Of a stretch of 20,496 bases of DNA, positions 14,602 to 20,496 are shown in pieces (position 1 is the stretch's first letter; each line of letters opens with the position of its first letter). Source of the DNA: Chloroflexota bacterium (GTDB lineage: Bacteria > Chloroflexota > Dehalococcoidia > Lucifugimonadales > VGZR01); assembly GCA_027625225.1 (NCBI GenBank), contig JAQBWG010000009.1, positions 1-20,496 on the forward strand, given 5' to 3'. Below the pieces are notes generated by a model. That model ran no database searches, was not told where the DNA came from, and saw only the letters and a list, made by a program, of their open reading frames with translations. The position numbers and the translations under genes were made by a program.

Positions 14602-15927
14602 GTGCAACAGCAATCAGACGATAGCCAACAGCTACAGACCGTCCAGGACACCTGGTACGCCCGCCTTCCCTTCAACTACGGATGGGTCATAGCCGCTATC
14701 AGCGGCATCGGCGTACTGATGTCCGGCCCCGGTCAGACCTATGTCGTCTCCGTCATCATAGACCCGCTTATCGAAGAAACCGGCTGGTCACGTACGCTCG
14801 TCTCCGGACTCTATAGCGCTGGCTCCATAAGTGCCATCGCCGGGGCCCTTCTCGCCGGCCGATCCTTCGACCGCTTCGGCGCCCGTGCCTCCCTCAGCGG
14901 CATCACTGTCCTCTTCGGACTTGCAGCATTTCTCATGTCCAAGATTTCTAGCCCCGTCCATCTCTACCTCGGCTTCTTCGCTATCCGTAGTCTGGGCCAG
15001 ACCGCCATGACCCTCGTATCCACCAGCATGGTCTCCCTGTGGTTCATCAGACTCAGAGGACGTGCCACCGCCATAACCATGGTCGCCGGCCCGCTCGGAC
15101 AGGCCCTCTTCCCACCTATACTCACTACCGTCATCGCCGCCTACTCCTGGCGCGACGCCTGGGTCTGGATGGCTATCGCCATCTGGGCCATCATGCTCCC
15201 ACCAGCCATCCTTCTCGTCCGTAATAGCCCCGAGTCCATCGGACTACTCCCCGATGGCGTCCGCCGCCGCCTCACCCGTGCTACTCCCGCCCCACCAGAC
15301 ACTGAAATCCACTGGAACCTCAAAGAAGCCGTCAAAACCCGCTCCTTCTGGCTCATATGGGTGGCCGGATTCCCCCTTTCCCTCATCGGCACCGCACTCA
15401 CCTTTCACCACATCTCACTCATGAGCAGCAAGGGTATCGAGCAGGGTACCGCTGCCGGAATTCTCAGCGTCATGGCCGTCGTCGCCCTTCTCGGCACCTT
15501 CATCGCTGGCTGGATGCTCGACCGCTTTCCCAACCGCTACGTCCTCGCGGCAGGCCTTGCCCTCCTTGTCGCCGCTATGCTCTTGACCTTCGTCATCGCT
15601 TCTCCATGGCAGGGGTTTCTCTACGGCATCCTCATGGGCCTGTCTCAGGGCCTCGTCATGACCGCCAACATCGTCATCTGGCCCAACTACTTCGGCCGCA
15701 GAAACATCGGCGGAATCCGCGGGGCCGCCGCGGTCGGCATGGTCGTCTCCGGCGGACTCGGTCCACTTCCCTTCGGCTACCTCTTCGACCTCACCGATAG
15801 CTACGATGTCGCCATCCTTGGATTCCTTGCCCTGCCCTTGCTCTGCGTCATCGCCTCTATCCTCGCCGTACCGCCCACTAAACGTGAACAAACGGCATCC
15901 CCGAAACAACTCCTCAAAAGTAAATAG
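14602..15927 (+). CDS. MFS transporter, oxalate/formate antiporter or monocarboxylate-transporter-like
   Basis: A 441-residue inner-membrane carrier with about 12 helices. The beginning (NYGWVIAAISGIG, then SGPGQTYVVSVIIDPLIEE and GWSRTLVSGLYSAGS) is typical of the OFA/monocarboxylate branch of the major facilitator superfamily, whose known members move small carboxylates. Motif-A-like loops are LLAGRSFDRFGARASL (about residues 83-98) and AGWMLDRFPNRYVL in the second half; the central polar loop has RRRLTRATPAPPDTEIHW. The C-terminal tail is basic. It starts with GTG at 14602 with no clear ribosome site; no in-frame ATG lies before the first helix. It is divergent from the DtxR-type gene (141 bases between), so metal control is possible but unproven. 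Substrate class is inference. Confidence 0.88.
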   Translation: MQQQSDDSQQLQTVQDTWYARLPFNYGWVIAAISGIGVLMSGPGQTYVVSVIIDPLIEETGWSRTLVSGLYSAGSISAIAGALLAGRSFDRFGARASLSGITVLFGLAAFLMSKISSPVHLYLGFFAIRSLGQTAMTLVSTSMVSLWFIRLRGRATAITMVAGPLGQALFPPILTTVIAAYSWRDAWVWMAIAIWAIMLPPAILLVRNSPESIGLLPDGVRRRLTRATPAPPDTEIHWNLKEAVKTRSFWLIWVAGFPLSLIGTALTFHHISLMSSKGIEQGTAAGILSVMAVVALLGTFIAGWMLDRFPNRYVLAAGLALLVAAMLLTFVIASPWQGFLYGILMGLSQGLVMTANIVIWPNYFGRRNIGGIRGAAAVGMVVSGGLGPLPFGYLFDLTDSYDVAILGFLALPLLCVIASILAVPPTKREQTASPKQLLKSK

Positions 15928-16024
15928 GCAACACGGGGACATCATTCCCAGCTAGAGGGGGCACACGACTCTAGATATAAATCGGGGGTTATAGAGGCAT
16001 CATTTAAAACGCACACCCCGCTGA
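15928..16024. other. Intergenic stretch between the MFS gene and the ribosomal promoter
   Basis: No gene or tRNA is visible. It holds a weak inverted repeat, CTAGAG (15952-15957) and CTCTAG (15969-15974), with an 11-base loop and an A/T-rich stretch behind it. This could end the MFS transcript, but a 6-base stem is poor evidence. A smaller GGGA/TCCC repeat lies just before it. Confidence 0.3.
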
Positions 16025-16053
16025 TTGACACGAACGGGTTCTACAGGTAGAAT
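16025..16053 (+). promoter_or_regulatory. Strong sigma-70 promoter of the ribosomal str/S10 cluster
   Basis: TTGACA (16025-16030), exactly 17 bases, then TAGAAT (16048-16053) match six and five of six consensus positions, the best promoter in the window. Transcription should start near 16060, leaving about 72 leader bases before rpsL. The short gaps downstream suggest that it drives all genes to the right edge. Confidence 0.8.
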
Positions 16054-16131
16054 TTAGCTTTGTTGCCTGAAAGGGCGGGTATTCTTTTGTCAGAAGACCT
16101 CCAATCCGTATAGTCGAACAAGGGAAAAGCT

Positions 16132-16563
16132 ATGCCTACGGCCAATCAGTTAGTACGAAAAGGGCGCAGTGTAAAGCGCCGCAAGGACAAAGCGCCTGCA
16201 TTGCGCTATCACTTCAACTCGCTCAAAAATCGCGGTCGCCGCTTCAAGGGTGCCCCGCAGCGGCGCGGTGTCTGTGTGCAGGTTCGTACACAAACGCCCA
16301 AGAAGCCGAACTCGGCTTTGCGTAAAGTCGCCAGGGTTCGCCTGCAAAACGGCATGGAGGTTACGGCCTACATTCCCGGTGAAGGTCACAACCTGCAGGA
16401 GCACTCCGTGGTTCTTATCCGAGGCGGTCGTGTCCCTGACCTTCCCGGTGTTCGTTATCACATCGTTCGCGGTAGCCTAGACTCGGCTGGAGTAAGCGAT
16501 CGGAAGCAGGGCCGGAGCAAGTATGGCGCGAAGAAGGCCGGCAAGGTCGCCGCGGCCAGCTAA
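16132..16563 (+). CDS. rpsL: 30S ribosomal protein S12
   Basis: S12 lies at the decoding centre of the small subunit. The 143-residue protein has the invariant TPKKPNSALRK (residues 55-65), GEGHNLQEHSV and DRKQGRSKYG. Two points differ from E. coli and Thermus S12, compared from memory: about 14 extra residues between PAL and RGVC (around 25-38, RYHFNSLKNRGRR), and Pro102 (codon CCT) in GGRVPDLPGVRYH, where the lysine whose mutation gives streptomycin resistance normally stands. The aspartate that is methylthiolated in E. coli is kept as Asp103. AAGGG lies ahead of the ATG. It is first in a run rpsL-rpsG-fusA-rpsJ-rplC-rplD. The insertion may be shared by related Chloroflexota; I cannot check this here. 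Confidence 0.98.
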   Translation: MPTANQLVRKGRSVKRRKDKAPALRYHFNSLKNRGRRFKGAPQRRGVCVQVRTQTPKKPNSALRKVARVRLQNGMEVTAYIPGEGHNLQEHSVVLIRGGRVPDLPGVRYHIVRGSLDSAGVSDRKQGRSKYGAKKAGKVAAAS

Positions 16564-16619
16564 AGAAGTAGATTTCCAGAGCGTAGTTCCTATTGGAAAC
16601 ACACGAGAGAGGATTCCTG

Positions 16620-17090
16620 ATGTCCCGTCGTCGTCGAGCTGAAGTTAGAGTAGTAATACCTGACCCCAAGTATGGGAGTGCAGACCTTTCCCGGTTTATT
16701 AACTATGTAATGTTGCACGGCAAGAAGACGACAGCCCAGCGCGCTGTATATGGTGCCTTAGAAGTATTGGAAGAGCAGGCGCGCAGACCCGGCGTGGAAG
16801 TGTTCGGCCAGGCCCTTCGCAATGTCATGCCAATGTTGGAAGTAAAATCCCGTCGCGTAGGCGGCGCTACGTATCAGGTTCCTACGGAAGTTCGGCCCAG
16901 CAGGCGCCAGGCGCTTGCCATGCGGTGGATTATCGGAGCAGCCCGTGCACGCACGGGTAAGCCTTTGACGGACCGATTGGCAACGGAACTTCTCGATGCC
17001 TCTCGTGGGCAAGGAACCGCTGTTAGGAGAAAGGAGGACCTGCACCGAATGGCGGAGGCTAACAGAGCCTTTGCGCATTACAAGTGGTAA
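16620..17090 (+). CDS. rpsG: 30S ribosomal protein S7
   Basis: S7 binds the 3' major domain of 16S rRNA and starts assembly of the small-subunit head; in E. coli it also represses its own operon. The protein is 156 residues, the usual length, starting MSRRRRAEVRV and containing KYGSADLSRFINYVMLHGKK, the NVMPMLEVKSRRVGGATYQVP core, and ending NRAFAHYKW. I chose the ATG at 16620: AGAGAGGA ends six bases before it and the product then begins like other S7 proteins. An in-frame ATG at 16593 would add nine residues without a ribosome site. The spacer from rpsL is 56 bases, and I see no clear S7-binding hairpin in it. Confidence 0.97.
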   Translation: MSRRRRAEVRVVIPDPKYGSADLSRFINYVMLHGKKTTAQRAVYGALEVLEEQARRPGVEVFGQALRNVMPMLEVKSRRVGGATYQVPTEVRPSRRQALAMRWIIGAARARTGKPLTDRLATELLDASRGQGTAVRRKEDLHRMAEANRAFAHYKW

Positions 17091-17131
17091 TTGACTGCCG
17101 CTTATAGCATTTCGGGGTAGGGATTTCTGGA

Positions 17132-19195
17132 ATGGCAGTACGTTCTCTCGAAAAAATCCGCAATATTGGATTCATCGCGCATATCGACGCGGGTAAAACC
17201 ACCGTCACTGAGCGCGTTCTATTCTTTGCTGGTCGTATTCATAAGATTGGTAATGTGGACGACGGTACCACCACCACTGACTATATGGAGCAGGAACGCG
17301 AGCGCGGCATAACCATCGTCGCCGCTGCGACTGCTGCCGAGTGGAAAGACCACACCATCAACATCATTGATACCCCGGGCCACGTGGACTTCACCGCTGA
17401 AGTCGAGCGAAGCCTGCGTGTCCTTGATGGCGGTGTGGTTGTATTCGACTCCGTTGCCGGCGTTCAGCCGCAATCGGAAACGGTGTGGCGTCAGGCCGAT
17501 AAATACAACGTCCCCCGTCTCTGTTTCATCAATAAGATGGACAAAATCGGGGCCAGTATTGACCGTACGATGGAAAGTATCGTGCGTCGCCTTGGCGGCA
17601 ACCCTGTTGCCATTCAATTCCCCATCGGCGTGGAAGATAAATTCGCAGGCATCGTGGATCTGGTTAAGGGGAAGGCCTTCTTTTTCAATGAAGACCCAAC
17701 TCTGCCACCTATCGAAGGTGAGATTCCCGAGAATTTGATGGATGACTATCGTAAGTACCGCATGCAGATGCTCGAAAAGGTTGCCGAGACCGACGACGCC
17801 TTGATGGAAAAGTATCTCGAAGAAAAAGAGATAACCCGGGCAGAGGTGGCGGCGGCTATCCGAAAGGCTACGATTGGAAACCTTATAGTTCCTGTAGTTT
17901 GTGGAACCGCACTAAAGACTAAGGGCGTTCAGTTGATGCTGGACGCGGTTATCGCTTACCTCCCTTCACCTCTCGATGTTCCTGCGGTTGAGGCTATTGA
18001 TACCACCACCGGCGAGAAGGTTGAGAGGCATGCGAACTCCAGCGAGCCGTTCGCGTCACTGGTATTTAAGGCTATTTCCGACCCTTACATCGGGCGGCTG
18101 GTCTTCTTCCGGGTATATTCCGGTACCGTGAAGACCGGCGCGATGGTGATGAACTCAACCACCGGCAGGCGCGAACGCATAGGGCGCTTGGTGAAGATGC
18201 ATGCCCAACATCGCGAAGAAGTCGAGTCGGTAGAGGCCGGAGATATCGCTGCTGCGGTCGGCCTTAAGAACGCAACCACTGGGGATACGATTTGCGATGA
18301 GACTGCACCGGTGCAACTTGAGGCCATCACCTTCCCCGAGCCTGTGGTTTCGGTGGCTGTAGAGCCGAAGTCGCGAGCCGACCATGATAAGCTGTCTGAA
18401 GCGCTAGTGAAGCTTTCCGACGAAGACCCGACGCTTAAGGTGAACTACGACTCCGAGGTTGGGCAAACTATTATTTCCGGCATGGGCGAGCTTCACCTCG
18501 ACATCATCGTTGACCGGATGAAGCGTGAATTTAAGGTCGAGGCGAACATCGGTAAGCCGAGGGTGGCATACCGTGAGGCTATCAGGGCTCCGGCCAGGGG
18601 CGAGGCCCGCTTCGTTCGTCAGACCGGCGGTCATGGTCAGTACGGCCATGCCATCATCCAGATTGAGCCATTAAAGCGCGGTGAAGGATTTGTATTCGAG
18701 GATAAAGTGAAGGGTGGCAACATCCCCCGTCAGTTCATCCCGGCCATTCGACAGGGTGTACAAGAGGCCTTGGGCACTGGTCCGGTCGCGGGTTATCCGG
18801 TTGTTGATGTGAAGGTAGTTGTGGTGGACGGTAGTTATCACGATGTTGACTCGTCCGAAATGGCGTTCAAGGTCGCCGGGTCTATGGCGATGAAGGATGC
18901 GATGGCAAGGGCGAAGGGCGTAGTACTTGAGCCGGTGATGAAGCTGGAAGTGATTTCACCGGACGAGTTCCTCGGTGAAGTGATTGGCGACCTGGGGCGA
19001 CGCAGGGCTCAAGTCAAGAATATCGAGCCACAGGGCGATGTTCAGGTTGTGTATGCGAAGCTACCTCTAGGGGAAAGTTTCGGTTACGCAAACGCGATTC
19101 GGTCGTTGTCCCAAGGCAGGGCAAGTTATTCGATGGAGTTCGATCAGTTCGAGGAAGCACCCGCTTCGGTGTTTGCGACTGCGGGCACCGGATAG
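17132..19195 (+). CDS. fusA: Elongation factor G
   Basis: EF-G is the GTPase that drives translocation on the ribosome. The 687-residue protein carries all G motifs: AHIDAGKTT (16-24), RERGITI (57-62 region, switch I), DTPGHVDF (80-87, catalytic-type His84), NKMD (134-137) and a GTALKTKG motif near 258. Domain II (ASLVFKAISDPYIGRLVFFRVYSG) and domain IV (VAYREAIRAPARGEARF, then GGHGQYGHA) are complete, and domain V ends with ANAIRSLSQGRASYSMEFDQFEE, as usual. AGGGA precedes the ATG. Only 41 bases separate it from rpsG. The gene that commonly follows, tuf, is absent; rpsJ comes next after 67 bases. It is most likely the housekeeping EF-G given the operon context. Confidence 0.98.
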   Translation: MAVRSLEKIRNIGFIAHIDAGKTTVTERVLFFAGRIHKIGNVDDGTTTTDYMEQERERGITIVAAATAAEWKDHTINIIDTPGHVDFTAEVERSLRVLDGGVVVFDSVAGVQPQSETVWRQADKYNVPRLCFINKMDKIGASIDRTMESIVRRLGGNPVAIQFPIGVEDKFAGIVDLVKGKAFFFNEDPTLPPIEGEIPENLMDDYRKYRMQMLEKVAETDDALMEKYLEEKEITRAEVAAAIRKATIGNLIVPVVCGTALKTKGVQLMLDAVIAYLPSPLDVPAVEAIDTTTGEKVERHANSSEPFASLVFKAISDPYIGRLVFFRVYSGTVKTGAMVMNSTTGRRERIGRLVKMHAQHREEVESVEAGDIAAAVGLKNATTGDTICDETAPVQLEAITFPEPVVSVAVEPKSRADHDKLSEALVKLSDEDPTLKVNYDSEVGQTIISGMGELHLDIIVDRMKREFKVEANIGKPRVAYREAIRAPARGEARFVRQTGGHGQYGHAIIQIEPLKRGEGFVFEDKVKGGNIPRQFIPAIRQGVQEALGTGPVAGYPVVDVKVVVVDGSYHDVDSSEMAFKVAGSMAMKDAMARAKGVVLEPVMKLEVISPDEFLGEVIGDLGRRRAQVKNIEPQGDVQVVYAKLPLGESFGYANAIRSLSQGRASYSMEFDQFEEAPASVFATAGTG

Positions 19196-19262
19196 AAATC
19201 ACTAGACAGGGATTTGATTTAGTTAGTAAGGATTACACGAGGGGAGAGCCAAAGGGCGCATA

Positions 19263-19601
19263 GTGCCCGTGGGTACGAGCATGGTAACAGCGAAACAACA
19301 ACAGAAGATACGTATTATCCTGAAGGCGTTCGATCATCGGATTCTCGATTTGTCTGCACAACAGATCGTCGAGGCTGCCGAGCGTACGGGCGCACAGGTT
19401 GCGGGCCCTATTCCTTTGCCCACCAGTATCAAGCGATTCTGTGTCATTCGTTCCCCTCACGTTGATAAGGACTCTCGAGAGCATTTCGAGTTGCGGACGC
19501 ACAACAGGCTTATCGATATTCTTGAGCCGACGTCCAAGACGATTGACTCACTCACGCGTTTGAATGTGCCTGCGGGCGTGGACATCTCGATTAAGCTGTA
19601 A
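19263..19601 (+). CDS. rpsJ: 30S ribosomal protein S10
   Basis: S10 is a small-subunit head protein that also joins NusB in antitermination. From the GTG at 19263 the product has 112 residues; from the ATG at 19281 it has 106, nearer the usual 100-105. The GTG has AAAGGG six bases upstream, so I list it, but the ATG is a real alternative. The core is unmistakable: KIRIILKAFDHRILDLSAQQIVEAAERTGA, GPIPLPT, RSPHVDKDSREHFELRTHNRLIDI and LNVPAGVDISIKL. It directly follows fusA and leads the S10-type genes rplC and rplD, so the str and S10 clusters are joined here with no visible promoter between them. Confidence 0.96.
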   Translation: MPVGTSMVTAKQQQKIRIILKAFDHRILDLSAQQIVEAAERTGAQVAGPIPLPTSIKRFCVIRSPHVDKDSREHFELRTHNRLIDILEPTSKTIDSLTRLNVPAGVDISIKL

Positions 19602-19617
19602 ATGGTTGATTTGATTA

Positions 19618-20301
19618 ATGGCTGACGAAGAGAAAAAAGAAGAATCGAAACAGGCTCCTCCGCCTGTGCATGGCCTTATGGGTAAGAAGATAGGCACGAC
19701 CGAGATCGTTCGCGAAAGCGGCGAAGTTATCGGCGTGACTGCCATTCTCGTCGGGCCGTGTGTGGTTACACAGGTGAAGACCCAGAAAAAGGACGGTTAT
19801 GAAGCCGTGCAGTTGGGCTTCGAGGAGACCAAGCGCATCAGTAACCCTGAGAAGGGGCACCTGAAGGCGGCAGGAAAGACTTTCAGGCACCTGCGTGAAT
19901 TTGGAGCCTCTGACTTCAGCAGTATCTCCGCAGGGCAAGAGATTGGGGTGGATGTGTTTTCGCCGGGAGACCGCGTGGACGCTACCGGTTTGAATAAGGG
20001 TCGTGGCTTCGCGGGCGGCGTGAAGCGGCATCACTTCAAGGGTGGGCCGGCAACACACGGTCAGTCCGACAGGCATCGTGCCCCCGGTTCGATCGGGGCA
20101 GGCACTACGCCGGGACGGGTAGTGAAAGGCCACAAGATGGCCGGCCATATGGGTAATGCCACCGTCACCGTTCGGAATATCGAGATTGTTGCTACGGATC
20201 CGGCCCGTAATGTACTTATGGTGTTCGGGTCTATTCCCGGAGCGCGCAATTCGCTTGTTATATTGAATAAAACGCGCGCGCAGTTGAGGAAATCGAAGTG
20301 A
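19618..20301 (+). CDS. rplC: 50S ribosomal protein L3
   Basis: L3 is an early-assembly large-subunit protein that reaches the peptidyl transferase centre. The 227-residue product has GLMGKKIGTTEI near its start, GLNKGRGFAGGVKRHHFKGGPATHG (about residues 122-146), and PGSIGAGTTPGRVVKGHKMAGHMG. The glutamine that PrmB methylates in E. coli is Ala here, as in many bacteria. Compared with the common form, about 18 charged residues precede the conserved MGKKIG (MADEEKKEESKQAPPPVHG). No ribosome site is obvious before the ATG at 19618; an ATG at 19678 could give the standard short N-terminus but also lacks one. The stop overlaps the rplD start in GTGA. Confidence 0.96.
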   Translation: MADEEKKEESKQAPPPVHGLMGKKIGTTEIVRESGEVIGVTAILVGPCVVTQVKTQKKDGYEAVQLGFEETKRISNPEKGHLKAAGKTFRHLREFGASDFSSISAGQEIGVDVFSPGDRVDATGLNKGRGFAGGVKRHHFKGGPATHGQSDRHRAPGSIGAGTTPGRVVKGHKMAGHMGNATVTVRNIEIVATDPARNVLMVFGSIPGARNSLVILNKTRAQLRKSK

Positions 20302-20496
20302 AACTTAAGGTTCAAAATATTCAAGGCAAGGTCGTGAGCAGCATCGAGGTCTCGAATAAGGTTTTCGATGTCCGTGCCAGCACGGGTCTTGTGCATCAGA
20401 TGGTGGTCGGCTATCAGGCGAACGCCCGTCAGGGTACGTCGAATACGAAGCGGCGCGGCGAGGTTTCTGGCGGTGGCCGCAAGCCATGGGCGCAGA
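20298..20496 (+). CDS. rplD: 50S ribosomal protein L4, 3' end cut by window edge
   Basis: L4 binds 23S rRNA near the exit tunnel and, in E. coli, represses the S10 operon. I read 66 codons from a GTG at 20298 to the window edge: MKLKVQNIQGKVVSSIEVS, then VFDVRASTGLVHQMVVGYQAN, RQGTSNTKRRGEVSGGG and KPWAQ, the classic L4 N-terminal half up to the start of its tunnel loop. The GTG overlaps the rplC stop in GTGA, and GAGG lies about ten bases upstream, so it is translationally coupled to L3. The remaining two thirds lie beyond the window. Confidence 0.95.
   Translation, partial: MKLKVQNIQGKVVSSIEVSNKVFDVRASTGLVHQMVVGYQANARQGTSNTKRRGEVSGGGRKPWAQ

Noticed and set aside
15952..15974. Inverted repeat CTAGAG/CTCTAG as a terminator of the second MFS gene
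   Set aside because: Stem of only six A/T-containing pairs with an 11-base loop and no T-run; not strong enough to list as a terminator.
20100..20115. Loss of the PrmB-methylated glutamine in L3 (GSIGAG in place of GSIGQN)
   Set aside because: Many bacteria lack this glutamine, so it is not notable on its own.
1..20496. tRNA, rRNA, CRISPR, insertion sequence or prophage genes
   Set aside because: I looked for cloverleaf-like intergenic segments, regularly spaced repeats, and transposase or integrase motifs and saw none; intergenic gaps are short and mostly explained by promoters.

Overview
The window looks like a chromosomal stretch of a GC-rich, aerobic (or facultatively aerobic) member of the Chloroflexota, most plausibly a Dehalococcoidia/SAR202-type lineage. 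That placement is inference. It rests on an alternative complex III (ACIII) operon with separate actB1 and actB2 genes, a luciferase-like flavin monooxygenase next to an HpcH/HpaI-type aldolase, paired MFS transporters, and a ribosomal str/S10 cluster whose S12 protein carries an insertion. No 16S gene or other decisive marker is present.

Layout. 1-1054 (minus): a thiolase running off the left edge. 1055-1291: divergent promoter region. 1292-9308 (plus): a compact ACIII operon in the order small two-helix membrane protein, actA (pentaheme cytochrome c), actB1 (molybdopterin-oxidoreductase-like), actB2 (four Fe-S clusters), two NrfD-type membrane subunits (the first ActF-like, the second ActC-like), actD and actE (monoheme lipoprotein cytochrome c). 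9331-10110: an HpcH/HpaI-family aldolase only 22 bases behind actE. 10206-11297: a luciferase-like monooxygenase with its own promoter and a hairpin terminator. 11389-15927: an accessory block with two MFS transporters, a small lipoprotein, a DUF1801-like protein and a DtxR/MntR-type metal regulator, several of them tightly convergent. 16025-20496: a strong promoter followed by rpsL-rpsG-fusA-rpsJ-rplC-rplD, the last cut by the right edge. There is no tuf between fusA and rpsJ.

How it works together. ACIII is a quinol oxidase of the inner membrane: NrfD-type subunits take electrons from (mena)quinol, ActB2 carries them through Fe-S clusters, and the ActA and ActE hemes deliver them to a periplasmic acceptor or terminal oxidase, which is not encoded here. 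Thiolase, aldolase, flavin monooxygenase and transporters fit use of diverse organic acids. The right end is translation machinery. No mobile element, CRISPR array, tRNA or rRNA was recognised, and no gap exceeds 300 bases. The most interesting leads are the unassigned membrane protein heading the ACIII operon, active-site substitutions in the aldolase, an unusual S12 (Pro at the streptomycin-resistance lysine position plus a 14-residue insertion), an insertion inside the helix-turn-helix of the DtxR-type protein, and an apparent change of GC skew near 16 kb.
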